DNA from: Bradyrhizobium ottawaense
Lineage (GTDB): Bacteria; Pseudomonadota; Alphaproteobacteria; Rhizobiales; Xanthobacteraceae
Assembly: GCF_002278135.3 (NCBI RefSeq)
Contig: NZ_CP029425.2
Location: 7,664,001-7,728,000 of the forward strand
DNA: 64,000 nucleotides
Reading direction: 5' to 3'
This document shows, piece after piece, positions 45,399 through 53,471 of this stretch; within the stretch, counting starts at the first letter, position 1, and every line of letters begins with the position of its first letter. The position numbers and the translations under genes are program-made. Under the pieces are notes generated by a model, which ran no database searches, had not been told where the DNA came from, and worked only from the letters and a program-made list of their open reading frames with translations.

Positions 45399-45551
45399 CG
45401 TGTCCCGGACGGGCAGCAGCGTGTAATGCTGCTGCTCAGAGCCGGGACCCAGCTTGAGCGGCGCTTACAAAAGAACGAGCCCCGGCTCAGCAATGCGGCT
45501 TTGCCGGACGATGCTACGCATCGCCTGGGCCGCATTGCGTCCGGGGCACGA
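45399..45551. repeat. Intergenic palindromic repeat, family C
   Basis: GTGTCCCGGACGGGCAGC ... CAGAGCCGGGACCCAG on the left, GAGCCCCGGCTCAGC ... TTGCGTCCGGGGCACGAG on the right, with an extra inner hairpin (GATGCTACGCATC). Between convergent genes. Confidence 0.82.
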
Positions 45552-45588
45552 GAGTTCGGGCGTTAGTTACGGGACTTGGTCACAAATC

Positions 45589-45957
45589 CTAATAGCGCCA
45601 GCGCGTCGGCGGACGGCGTGCAGGTCGCGACATCAGAAGCGCGAGCGCGAAACCGATGCCGCCGGCAACCAGCAGCGCGCCGAGCGGATTGTCCTGCACC
45701 TTCTTCGACAATGCCTGCGTACCATCGCGAAGAGTCTCGCCGCTGTTGTCGTAGGCGTCCTTGGCGTAGTCTGCCGCAGTCTCGCCGGCCTCGCGTACGG
45801 CATCCTTGGCCTGGCCGTAGAGATTCTGCACCGTGCCCGCGGCTTCCCGCGCCTTGCCCGATGCCTGCGTCTTCGCATCGCCTGCCATGTCTCCGACCGC
45901 GCCTTCCGCGCGTCCGGCATATTCCTTGGCCGATCCAACAATCCGATCCGTGTCCAT
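45589..45957 (-). CDS. CsbD-like stress protein with C-terminal membrane anchor
   Basis: 122 aa. The N-terminal two thirds carry CsbD-type amphipathic repeats (MDTDRIVGSAKEYAGRAEGA, GDAKTQASGKAREAAGTVQN); the C-terminus VQDNPLGALLVAGGIGFALA resembles the single TM anchor of the DUF883/ElaB family. GAGGAGGA lies 5 nt before ATG. A GGAAC-N16-GGTT promoter upstream points to control by the general stress sigma factor EcfG, as for many CsbD genes in this group. Role unknown; likely osmotic or stationary-phase stress. Confidence 0.75.
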   Translation of the reverse strand: MDTDRIVGSAKEYAGRAEGAVGDMAGDAKTQASGKAREAAGTVQNLYGQAKDAVREAGETAADYAKDAYDNSGETLRDGTQALSKKVQDNPLGALLVAGGIGFALALLMSRPARRPPTRWRY

Positions 45958-45986
45958 GATGATCCTCCTCGGTGGTCAGCCGAAGT

Positions 45987-46011
45987 AACCGATCAGGCGC
46001 GGCGCAGTTCC
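45987..46011 (-). promoter_or_regulatory. Probable EcfG (general stress response) promoter of the CsbD-like gene
   Basis: On the minus strand GGAAC (46011-46007) and GGTT (45990-45987) are separated by 16 bp, close to the EcfG consensus GGAAC-N16/17-CGTT. The last box ends 29 bp before the start codon. Confidence 0.6.
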
Positions 46012-46153
46012 AAATCATGACGAAAGTGTAGAAGGCGTAGTGCGCAGCCCGGATAAGCCAACGGATCGGCGCGAAGCGCCGTCCCGATGACAGGCTCCGC
46101 GACATCCGGGACTTTGCTTACACCGTTCCCGGGTATCGCTGCGCTCACCCCAT

Positions 46154-46891
46154 CTACAGGATCAGCCCGCCATCGACGACCAGCGTCTGTCCGACGATGT
46201 AGGACGACAGCGGCGAGGCCAGGAACAGGGCCGCGCCGGCCATGTCGGCCGGCGTTCCCAGGCGCCGCAGCGGAATGCGTGATAGTGCGCCTTCGAGCCG
46301 CTTGGGATCGTCGGTCGTCACCTTCGTCATCTTGGTGTCGACGAGTCCCGGCGCGATGCCGTTGACACGGATGCCATCCTCGGCCCAGGCCTCGCCCAAC
46401 GTCCGCGTCAATCCGACCGCACCGGTCTTCGAGGCGTTATAGGCGGGATTGCCCATGGTGGAATGATAGGCCGCGGTCGAGGACACCATGATCAGCGACC
46501 CCTTCGCATCCCGCAGCATGGAATGAAATCGCGTGGCGCAGGCCATCAGGCTCATCAAATTGACCTCGACCACCTTGCGAAAGCCGATCATCTCGAATTC
46601 GCCGCGGCGATAGAGCACGGCGCCCTGCGCCAGCACGAGCACGTCGAGCCGTTCGAAGGACGGCTTGAATGCCTCGATCGCACTGGGGTTGCTGACGTCG
46701 AGCTGCGCGTAAGACAGACCCGTGAGATCAGAACCTTCCTCGATCGAATAATCCTTTGGCTGCGCACGCGTGCCGCAAACCGCGACATGCGCGCCCCTCG
46801 TGCGAAACGCTTGCGCGATGCCGTTGCCGATCCCGCTGGAACCGCCGACCACCAGCACCTGCCTGCCTGAGAAATCGAGCTCGTTCGCCAT
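46154..46891 (-). CDS. Short-chain dehydrogenase/reductase (SDR)
   Basis: 245 aa. Classical SDR: Rossmann motif VVGGSSGIGNGIAQAF at ~14-29, the NAG-type position replaced by VLAQGAVLY, catalytic Ser in MVSSTAAYHST and YNASK near 155, then IRVNGIAPGLVDTKM and VDGGLIL at the end. AGGGGAGG upstream supports the ATG at 46891. An oxidoreductase with unknown substrate, divergent from a second SDR gene; their starts are 97 bp apart, so they may share regulation. Confidence 0.9.
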   Translation of the reverse strand: MANELDFSGRQVLVVGGSSGIGNGIAQAFRTRGAHVAVCGTRAQPKDYSIEEGSDLTGLSYAQLDVSNPSAIEAFKPSFERLDVLVLAQGAVLYRRGEFEMIGFRKVVEVNLMSLMACATRFHSMLRDAKGSLIMVSSTAAYHSTMGNPAYNASKTGAVGLTRTLGEAWAEDGIRVNGIAPGLVDTKMTKVTTDDPKRLEGALSRIPLRRLGTPADMAGAALFLASPLSSYIVGQTLVVDGGLIL

Positions 46892-46988
46892 CGCGGCCTC
46901 CCCTCTTGTCTTGCTTGTTTGACCTGTCTGCGGATCGATGCCAGCCTTGTCAATCATAACAAGAACAAGCAGGGCGCGAGGAAACAGC

Positions 46989-47768
46989 ATGTCCGAGTTC
47001 AAACGGCTCAGCCGGTCCGTAAAGGGCCTGACCGTTCTCGTCACCGGCGCAGCCAGCGGCATGGGGCGCGCCACCGCCTACGTGTTCGCCGCGGAGGGCG
47101 CGAACGTTGCCGTCACCGACTATGATGAGCAAGGCGCGCTCGCCGTCGCGAAGGAGATCGCCGCGAGCGGCGGTTCGGCAAAAGCCTGGAAGCTCGACGT
47201 CGCCGATGGCACCGAGATCGAGCGCGTGGTGAATGATGTCGCGGCACATTTCGGCGGGCTCGATATCGTCGTCAACAATGCCGGCATCTCCGTGCGCATC
47301 GCGATCGACGACGAGGCCTATGAGGACGCCTGGGCAAAGGGCATCGCCGTGATGCTGACGGCGCATCCGCGCATCATCCGCGCGGCACTGCCTTACCTGC
47401 GCAAATCGAAGAGCCCGCGCATCGTCAACATCGCCTCGACCGAGGCCCTCGGCGCCACCGCATTGCATAGCCCCTATTCGGCGGCGAAGGGCGGCGTGGC
47501 GAGCCTCACGCGCTCGCTTGCCGTCGAGCTCGGCCGCGAGGGCATCACCGTCAACTGCATCTGCCCGGGTCCGATCCGCACCGCAATCACCGACCGCATC
47601 TCGGAGGAGCACAAGACGATCTACGCCAAGCGCCGCACCGCACTCGGCCGCTACGGCGATCCCGAGGAGGTCGCGCATATGACGCTGAGCCTGTGCCTGC
47701 CGGCGGCGTCCTTCCTCACCGGCGCGGTGATCCCGGTCGACGGCGGTCTGATGGCGCGCAACGCGTGA
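46989..47768 (+). CDS. Short-chain dehydrogenase/reductase (SDR)
   Basis: 259 aa. TGAASGMGRATAYVFAAEGA nucleotide motif, DIVVNNAGISV, catalytic Ser in NIASTEALG, YSAAK near 163, and VNCICPGPIRTAI. GAGGAAACAGC precedes the ATG. About 100 bp upstream of the TauD/TfdA dioxygenase and on the same strand, so it may act in the same catabolic step. Substrate unknown. Confidence 0.9.
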   Translation: MSEFKRLSRSVKGLTVLVTGAASGMGRATAYVFAAEGANVAVTDYDEQGALAVAKEIAASGGSAKAWKLDVADGTEIERVVNDVAAHFGGLDIVVNNAGISVRIAIDDEAYEDAWAKGIAVMLTAHPRIIRAALPYLRKSKSPRIVNIASTEALGATALHSPYSAAKGGVASLTRSLAVELGREGITVNCICPGPIRTAITDRISEEHKTIYAKRRTALGRYGDPEEVAHMTLSLCLPAASFLTGAVIPVDGGLMARNA

Positions 47769-47865
47769 GAGCCATGCGCGCCGAGCGTTGACAACGGCGA
47801 GTGCGAGAGTAGCTTTTTCGCCGACAGAGCGGGGCCAAACGCTCGCACATGCGGGAGAAAACGCC

Positions 47866-48753
47866 ATGACGATCGCCATCCGGCAGCTTCAGAAGCATTT
47901 TGTCGGCGAGGTTTCCGGCCTCGATTTGCGAAAGCCTCTGACCGAGGTCGAGGCGCGCGAGGTCGAGGCCGCCATGGACAAATACGCGGTGCTGGTTTTC
48001 CACGACCAGGACATCACCGACGAGCAGCAGATGGCCTTTGCGCTGAACTTTGGTCAGCGTGAGGATGCGCGTGGCGGCAACATTACCAAGGCCAGCGAAC
48101 ACCGCCTCAACTCGGGCCTGAACGACGTCTCCAACCTCGGCAAGGACGGCAAGCCGCTGCCGAAAGACAGCCGCGCCAATCTGTTCAACCTCGGCAATTG
48201 CCTGTGGCACTCCGACAGCTCGTTCCGGCCCATCCCTGCAAAACTCTCGCTGCTGTCGGCGCGGGTCGTGAACCCGAAGGGCGGCAACACCGAATTCGCC
48301 GACATGCGCGCCGCCTATGACGCGCTCGACGACGACACCAAGGCGGAGATCGACGATCTCATCTGCGAGCACTCGCTGATGTATTCGCGGGGATCGCTCG
48401 GCTTCACCGAATACACCGAGGATGAGAAGGAGATGTTCAAGCCGGTGCTGCAAAGGCTGGTGCGGACGCATCCCGTGCATCGCCGCAAGTCGCTGTATCT
48501 GTCATCGCATGCCGGCAAGATCGTCGGCATGAGCGTGCCCGAGGGCCGCCTGTTGCTGCGCGATCTCAACGAGCACGCAACGCAAGGAGAGTACGTCTAC
48601 GTCCACAAATGGAAGCTGCACGACCTCGTGATGTGGGACAACCGCCAGACCATGCACCGCGTTCGCCGCTACGACCAGTCGCAACCTCGCGACATGCGTC
48701 GCGCGACGGTGGCGGGGACGGAGCCGACGGTGCAGCAGCAGGCGGCGGAGTGA
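47866..48753 (+). CDS. TauD/TfdA-family Fe(II)/2-oxoglutarate dioxygenase
   Basis: 295 aa. Jelly-roll dioxygenase: metal ligands His and Asp in LWHSDSSF (near 108) and the distal His in NRQTMHRVRRYD (near 263), with the following Arg binding 2-oxoglutarate (RRATVAG). The N-terminal VGEVSGLDLRKPLTEVEAREV and VLVFHDQDITDEQQ are typical of TfdA/TauD. Sequence length and features fit the TfdA-alpha group known from Bradyrhizobium, which attack aryloxyacetates, but other substrates such as sulfonates are possible. GGGAG lies ~12 nt upstream of ATG. Confidence 0.87.
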   Translation: MTIAIRQLQKHFVGEVSGLDLRKPLTEVEAREVEAAMDKYAVLVFHDQDITDEQQMAFALNFGQREDARGGNITKASEHRLNSGLNDVSNLGKDGKPLPKDSRANLFNLGNCLWHSDSSFRPIPAKLSLLSARVVNPKGGNTEFADMRAAYDALDDDTKAEIDDLICEHSLMYSRGSLGFTEYTEDEKEMFKPVLQRLVRTHPVHRRKSLYLSSHAGKIVGMSVPEGRLLLRDLNEHATQGEYVYVHKWKLHDLVMWDNRQTMHRVRRYDQSQPRDMRRATVAGTEPTVQQQAAE

Positions 48754-48781
48754 GTGGCATTGGAGTAGCCACAAATTCGGC

Positions 48782-48971
48782 CGTCGTCCCGGACAAGCGT
48801 AGCAAAGCGAAGCGCAGATCCGGGACCCATAACCACAGGCAGTGGTTTGACGAAGACTCGGAGTTAAGTTCCCACGCTCTAATTCCGGCCTGGGGTTATG
48901 GGTCCCGGATCTGCGCTTCGCTCTGGACAACGCTACGCGTTGCCAGAAGCTCCGCTTGTCCGGGACGACAC
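48782..48971. repeat. Intergenic palindromic repeat, family A (long form)
   Basis: GTCGTCCCGGACAAGCG ... GCAGATCCGGGACCCATAA on the left, GGTTATGGGTCCCGGATCTG ... GCTTGTCCGGGACGAC on the right. An extra inner stem-loop (CTACGC/GCGTTG region) lengthens the right arm to ~190 bp total. Between convergent genes. Confidence 0.9.
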
Positions 48972-49000
48972 GGGAGGTTGTTGCAACAGCTACTAGCCAG

Positions 49001-49645
49001 CTACGCGTGCCCGGCCTCGTTCGAGAGCATGCCGGGGTCGATGCCGATCTTGCGCAGGGCGCGTCCGTACTTGTCGTCGACGTCGTCTCCGAAGATCAGA
49101 TCCGCATCCGCATCGCAATGCAGCCAGCCGTTGCTCTGGATCTCGGTCTCGAGCTGGCCCGGCGCCCAGCCGGCATAGCCGAGCGCGAGGATGGCGTGCT
49201 TGGGGCCGGAGCCGTTGGCGATCGCGCGCAGGATGTCGACGGTCGCCGTGAGGCAGACGCCGTCGTCGATCCGCAACGTCGCGTTTTCGATATAGAAGTC
49301 GCTGGAATGCAGCACGAAGCCGCGCCCCGTGTCGACCGGGCCGCCGCGCAGCACCTTCATGCTTTCGGCGTTCTCCGGCAGCTTGATGTGCTCGCCCTTC
49401 TTGATGATGCCGAGCTGCTGCAAGAGTTCGGGGAAGTCGATGCTGCCAGCCGGGTGGTTCACGATGATGCCCATCGCTCCCTCCGCCGAATGGGCGCAGA
49501 GATAGATCACCGAGCGTTCGAAGCGGGAATCGCCCATCACCGGCATCGCGATCAAGAGCCGGCCGTCGAGATAACCGGCCGAATTAGGGAGCACGGGTCC
49601 CGCGCTGCGGGTGCTTTCGCCCGTCCTCTTGCCTGTGGGAGCCAT
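49001..49645 (-). CDS. YqgE/AlgH family protein (DUF179)
   Basis: 214 aa. [26 protein letters not shown] is split across residues 25-50, followed by [27 protein letters not shown] and [15 protein letters not shown], the hallmark blocks of the family. Cytoplasmic, no catalytic motif known; members are conserved but functionally unclear. N-terminal ~20 residues are a variable basic extension. Divergent from the DsbD-domain gene. Confidence 0.93.
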   Translation of the reverse strand: MAPTGKRTGESTRSAGPVLPNSAGYLDGRLLIAMPVMGDSRFERSVIYLCAHSAEGAMGIIVNHPAGSIDFPELLQQLGIIKKGEHIKLPENAESMKVLRGGPVDTGRGFVLHSSDFYIENATLRIDDGVCLTATVDILRAIANGSGPKHAILALGYAGWAPGQLETEIQSNGWLHCDADADLIFGDDVDDKYGRALRKIGIDPGMLSNEAGHA

Positions 49646-49787
49646 CGGTTAAGCACTCCGGTTTCAATTCCTATCCTGATGTCGGGCCGGGCCGCTGTCA
49701 AATCAAGGCTTGCAGAGACTTGATTCAAGTGCATCCATCACAAGCAATTCAATGGTTTGCCTCAGGGCGACCCTGTAAAGACGTGCC

Positions 49788-50627
49788 ATGCTCACAAGAG
49801 TTCCCCTACGTGCGGCGATTGGCGTCGCGACAACCCTGTTTGCGTCGTCGCTGGCCATCGTAGCCCGGGCCGATGACGCCTCGCCGTGGCAGCGCGACGG
49901 ACATTCCGCGGTGCGGCTATTGGCGGGATCGCGCAGCGGCGCCGTCCTGCTCGGCGGTATCGCCATCCAGCTCCAGCAGGGGTGGAAGACCTATTGGCGC
50001 TCCCCCGGCGATTCCGGTGTCCCGCCGCGGTTCGATTTTTCCAAGTCGGACAATGTCGAGGCGGTGACGGTGATGTGGCCTGCGCCGCTGAAATTCAACG
50101 ACGGCGCCGGCGGCCATTCGATCGGCTATCACAACCAGATCGTGCTGCCCCTGCGCATCGTCGCCAAGGCAGCCGACAAGCCCGTGACCCTGCGCGCAGA
50201 GATCAATTACGCGGTGTGCGAAAAACTCTGCATTCCGGTCGAGGCCAGCGCCGAGCTCGGCTTCAACAGCGTGGCCTCGACCGAGGATGCCAATCTACGT
50301 GCGGCCCTCGACACCGTGCCGAAGCCCGCCAATATCGGCGATCCCAATCCACTCACCATCCGCGACGTCAAGCGCGACGGCGCCACCAAGGTGACGGTCG
50401 ACGTGGTCACGCCGGATGCGCGCGACGTCAATCTGTTCGTGGAAGGTCCGACGCCCGACTGGGCGCTGCCGATTCCGGCTCCGGTCGAGCAGAGCCCGCC
50501 AGGGGTGAAGCGATTTTCGTTCGAGCTCGACGGCCTGCCGCCTGGCGCCAAGCCGGAGGGCGCGGCGTTGAAATTCACGCTGGTCGGGCCGGACAAGGCG
50601 TACGAGTTCAATACGAATTTGGAGTGA
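49788..50627 (+). CDS. Periplasmic protein with DsbD N-terminal-type domain
   Basis: 279 aa. Signal peptide 1-28 (cut near ARADD). The mature part matches the DsbD N-terminal (DsbDgamma/alpha-like, PF11412-type) domain: LQQGWKTYWRSPGDSGVPPRFDF is split over ~63-85, followed by the redox pair CEKLC near 145-149 in NYAVCEKLCIPVEA. The central TM and C-terminal thioredoxin domains of full DsbD are absent and no gene for them lies nearby. It probably receives electrons from a separate CcdA/DsbD-like membrane protein, which is inference. Confidence 0.85.
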   Translation: MLTRVPLRAAIGVATTLFASSLAIVARADDASPWQRDGHSAVRLLAGSRSGAVLLGGIAIQLQQGWKTYWRSPGDSGVPPRFDFSKSDNVEAVTVMWPAPLKFNDGAGGHSIGYHNQIVLPLRIVAKAADKPVTLRAEINYAVCEKLCIPVEASAELGFNSVASTEDANLRAALDTVPKPANIGDPNPLTIRDVKRDGATKVTVDVVTPDARDVNLFVEGPTPDWALPIPAPVEQSPPGVKRFSFELDGLPPGAKPEGAALKFTLVGPDKAYEFNTNLE

Positions 50628-50674
50628 GTACCGGTTAGCGCGAGGAAGTTGCACGGCTCGCGCCCCACTTTCAG

Positions 50675-50828
50675 CTGTCGTCCCGGACAAGCGCGCCTCA
50701 GCGCGCGCCGATCCGGGACCCATGGCCACAGGCGTGGTTTGGCGAAGACTCGGAGTGACCAGCTCGCCCACAACTTCTTCTCGGGGTTATGGGTCCCGGA
50801 TCTTCGCTTCGCTCGTCCGGGACGACAC
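50675..50828. repeat. Intergenic palindromic repeat, family A
   Basis: TGTCGTCCCGGACAAGCG ... CGATCCGGGACCCATGGCCA on the left, GGTTATGGGTCCCGGATC ... GCTCGTCCGGGACGACACC on the right. The centre (GGTTTGGCGAAGACTCGGAG) matches the centre of the 40867 and 48782 units. It fills about half of the 50628-50927 gap; the rest shows no gene. Confidence 0.9.
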
Positions 50829-50927
50829 CGAGTATGGAACGCCACCCAACCGAATCTTAACGAATGGTTGCTAAGCCCCAGGGCCACCGCAGCAAGCCTG
50901 CGTCATGCGGTAGCCTGGGGACTTTAA

Positions 50928-52295
50928 TTGGCCGTGATGGATGCAGAACCTGCAACGACCGGACCGGCCGGGCTGATCGCGCGGCTGCGGGCCAGGCTGA
51001 CGGGCGGCCCGAGCGAGGCATCGCTGACGCGGCGGCTGGCCGGCACCATCTTCATCATCCGGGTCATCAGCGCGGGCCTTGCCTATTTTTCGCAGGTCCT
51101 GCTCGCGCGCTGGATGGGCACCTCCGACTACGGCATCTACGTGTATGTCTGGACCTGGGTGCTGCTGCTCGGCAGCATGATGGATTTCGGCATCTCGGCC
51201 TCGGCGCAGAAAATCATTCCGGAGTATCGCACCAGCGGCGAGCAGGCGCTGCTGCGCGGCTTTCTCTCCGGCAGCCGCTGGCTGACCTTCGCGGTGTCCA
51301 CGCTGGTCTCGCTCGCTCTTGCCGGCATCGTCAGGCTGCTGTCGCCCTGGATCGACCCGGCCGAGGAGCTGCCACTCTATATCGGCTGCATGACGCTGCC
51401 CGCCTTCGTCGTCGCCAACACCCAGGACGGCATCGCGCGCTCGCATGACTGGATGCAACTCGGCCTGATGCCGCAATTCATCATCCGCCAGGCGCTGATC
51501 ATCGGCATTACGGCCAGCGCCTTCCTGCTCGGCTACCATCTCGGCGCCGTCGCCGCGATGGTCGCGAGCGCCGGCGCAGTGTGGGTCGCGATGACCGGGC
51601 AGATGGTGGTGCTGAACCGCAAGCTCGCCGACCATATCGAGCCCGGCCCCAAGACCTATGACATCGGCGGCTGGCTCGCCGTCTCGCTGCCGATCCTGCT
51701 GGTCGAGAGCTTCTACCTGCTGCTGTCCTACACCGACGTGCTGGTGCTGCAGCAGTTCCGCCCCTCCGACGAGGTCGGGGTCTATTTCGCGGTGGTGAAG
51801 ACGCTGGCGCTGGTCTCGTTCATCCACTACGCGATGTCGGCAACGACGGCGCATCGCTTCGCCGAATACAACGCCAGCGGCGACAAGGCGCGCCTGTCCG
51901 CCTATGTCGCGCATGCCATCAACTGGACGTTCTGGCCGTCGCTGGCGGCGACCATCGTGCTGCTCGCGCTCGGCAAGCCGCTGCTCTGGCTGTTCGGGCC
52001 GCAATTCGTGGTCGGCTACGACATCATGTTCGTCGCCGCGATCGGGCTCGTGGTGCGCTCCGCGATCGGACCGGTCGAGCGGCTGCTCAACATGCTCGGC
52101 CAGCAGAAGATCTGTGCGCTCGCTTATGCATTGGCCTTCGTGATGAACCTCATGCTCTGCATCGCACTCGTGCCGCGCTACGGCGGCCACGGCGCCGCGG
52201 CCGCGACCTCGATCTCGCTCACCTTCGAGACGGTGCTGCTGTTCTGGATCGTACGACAGCGGTTGGGGCTGCACGTGCTGGCGTTTGGTAAATAG
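50928..52295 (+). CDS. Polysaccharide/oligosaccharide flippase (PST/MOP family)
   Basis: 455 aa, about twelve to fourteen TM helices with short loops (IFIIRVISAGLAYFSQVLLA, GIYVYVWTWVLLLGSMMDFG, LLLSYTDVLVLQQF, and so on). The RWMGTSDYGIYVYVW segment after TM1 is typical of Wzx-like lipid-linked sugar translocases. Start: GGGGA at 50917-50921 is 6 nt from a TTG at 50928; an ATG at 50937 has no spaced site, so TTG is chosen. It moves undecaprenyl-linked saccharides across the inner membrane; no glycosyltransferases are adjacent. Confidence 0.87.
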   Translation: MAVMDAEPATTGPAGLIARLRARLTGGPSEASLTRRLAGTIFIIRVISAGLAYFSQVLLARWMGTSDYGIYVYVWTWVLLLGSMMDFGISASAQKIIPEYRTSGEQALLRGFLSGSRWLTFAVSTLVSLALAGIVRLLSPWIDPAEELPLYIGCMTLPAFVVANTQDGIARSHDWMQLGLMPQFIIRQALIIGITASAFLLGYHLGAVAAMVASAGAVWVAMTGQMVVLNRKLADHIEPGPKTYDIGGWLAVSLPILLVESFYLLLSYTDVLVLQQFRPSDEVGVYFAVVKTLALVSFIHYAMSATTAHRFAEYNASGDKARLSAYVAHAINWTFWPSLAATIVLLALGKPLLWLFGPQFVVGYDIMFVAAIGLVVRSAIGPVERLLNMLGQQKICALAYALAFVMNLMLCIALVPRYGGHGAAAATSISLTFETVLLFWIVRQRLGLHVLAFGK

Positions 52296-52491
52296 GTACT
52301 AAGGCGCGCCCTTGCTCGCTCCCCGTGGGGAACGACTGTTTCGCAGTGCGCCTGGGAACAACCGGAAACACCTCTCCATTTCCGACACGCAGCACAATTT
52401 TTCTTATTCCGCCCAAGCGGTTGCGCCCCGGGGAAAGTTTATTCTACGTCGTATTGCTCAACCGACGAGATCAACCTAAGATTCTCCAGAC

Positions 52492-53316
52492 ATGATCGAT
52501 CCACTCTACGTCGCCTCCGGTTTCGGCGTCGGCCTGCTCGTCGGGATGACCGGCGTGGGCGGCGGTTCCCTGATGACGCCGCTGCTGATCCTGCTGTTCG
52601 GTGTTCATCCCTCCACCGCGGTCGGCACCGATCTGCTCTATGCCGCCGCCACCAAAACCGGCGGCAGCGTGGTGCATGGCTGGTCGCGCAGCGTGCACTG
52701 GCCGGCGGTGCTGCGGCTCGCCTGCGGCAGCATTCCCGCGAGCGCAGTGACGCTGCTGGTGCTGTGGAAGCTCGACCTCAGAAGCGATTCCGAGCGCAGC
52801 CTGGTTAATCTGGTGCTGTGCTTTGCGTTGCTGCTGACCGCGACCTCGCTGATCTTCCGCAAATCGATCATGGAGCGTTATCGCGGCCGGCTCGAACAGG
52901 TCGACGAGCGCACCACCGCGATTGCCACCGTCGTCACCGGAATCGTGCTCGGCGTGTTGGTGTCGATTTCGTCGGTGGGCGCCGGTGCGGTCGGCGTGAC
53001 CGTGCTGCTGCTGCTCTACCCCCGCCTGCCCATGGCGACCATCGTCGGCTCCGACATCGCCCATGCGGTGCCGCTGACGCTGGTCGCCGGCATCGGGCAC
53101 TGGGCGCTCGGCGACGTGGATTGGGCCCTGATGGGCGTGCTGCTGATGGGCTCGCTGCCCGGCATCATCATCGGCAGCTACAGCGCGACGCGGGTGCCGG
53201 AGACGGTGCTGCGGCTGACGCTTGCCAGCGTGCTGTTCGTGGTCGCAGGCAAGATCATGTTTGCGGAGCTGAACCTGTCGTCGGCGTTCGTGACGGCGCT
53301 GGCCTGGACGCATTGA
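52492..53316 (+). CDS. TauE/SafE (TSUP) family membrane exporter
   Basis: 274 aa with eight predicted TM helices in two halves. The repeated family signature is visible: SGFGVGLLVGMTGVGGGSLMTP split near 10-30 and GIVLGVLVSISSVGAGAVGV in the second half. The family moves sulfite, sulfoacetate or other organic anions. It lies ~3 kb from the sulfate assimilation cluster but on the other strand and separated by unrelated genes. The 52296-52491 gap before it holds no gene I recognise. Confidence 0.88.
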   Translation: MIDPLYVASGFGVGLLVGMTGVGGGSLMTPLLILLFGVHPSTAVGTDLLYAAATKTGGSVVHGWSRSVHWPAVLRLACGSIPASAVTLLVLWKLDLRSDSERSLVNLVLCFALLLTATSLIFRKSIMERYRGRLEQVDERTTAIATVVTGIVLGVLVSISSVGAGAVGVTVLLLLYPRLPMATIVGSDIAHAVPLTLVAGIGHWALGDVDWALMGVLLMGSLPGIIIGSYSATRVPETVLRLTLASVLFVVAGKIMFAELNLSSAFVTALAWTH

Positions 53317-53343
53317 GCGGGAGCGGACGCCTCGTTCTCGGTT

Positions 53344-53461
53344 TCGTAGGGTGGGTTAGCCGAAGGCGTAACCCACCTCTTTTGTTTCCGCGGTGACAGA
53401 CGCGGTGGGTTACGCCGAGCAGATACGCTTCGCGTATCTGCAGGGCTAACCCACCCTACGG
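53344..53461. repeat. Intergenic palindromic repeat, family F (GTAGGGTGGGTTAGCC)
   Basis: TCGTAGGGTGGGTTAGCCGA ... GTAACCCACC on the left, GGTGGGTTACGCC ... GGCTAACCCACCCTACG on the right, with an inner hairpin AGATACGC/GCGTATCT. Between convergent genes. Confidence 0.9.
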
Positions 53462-53471
53462 CATCGAGCCG

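Noticed and set aside
52296..52491. GGAAC-N17-CATT as an EcfG promoter before the TauE/SafE gene
   Set aside because: The second box differs from CGTT and the position is ~100 bp from the start codon; too weak to call.
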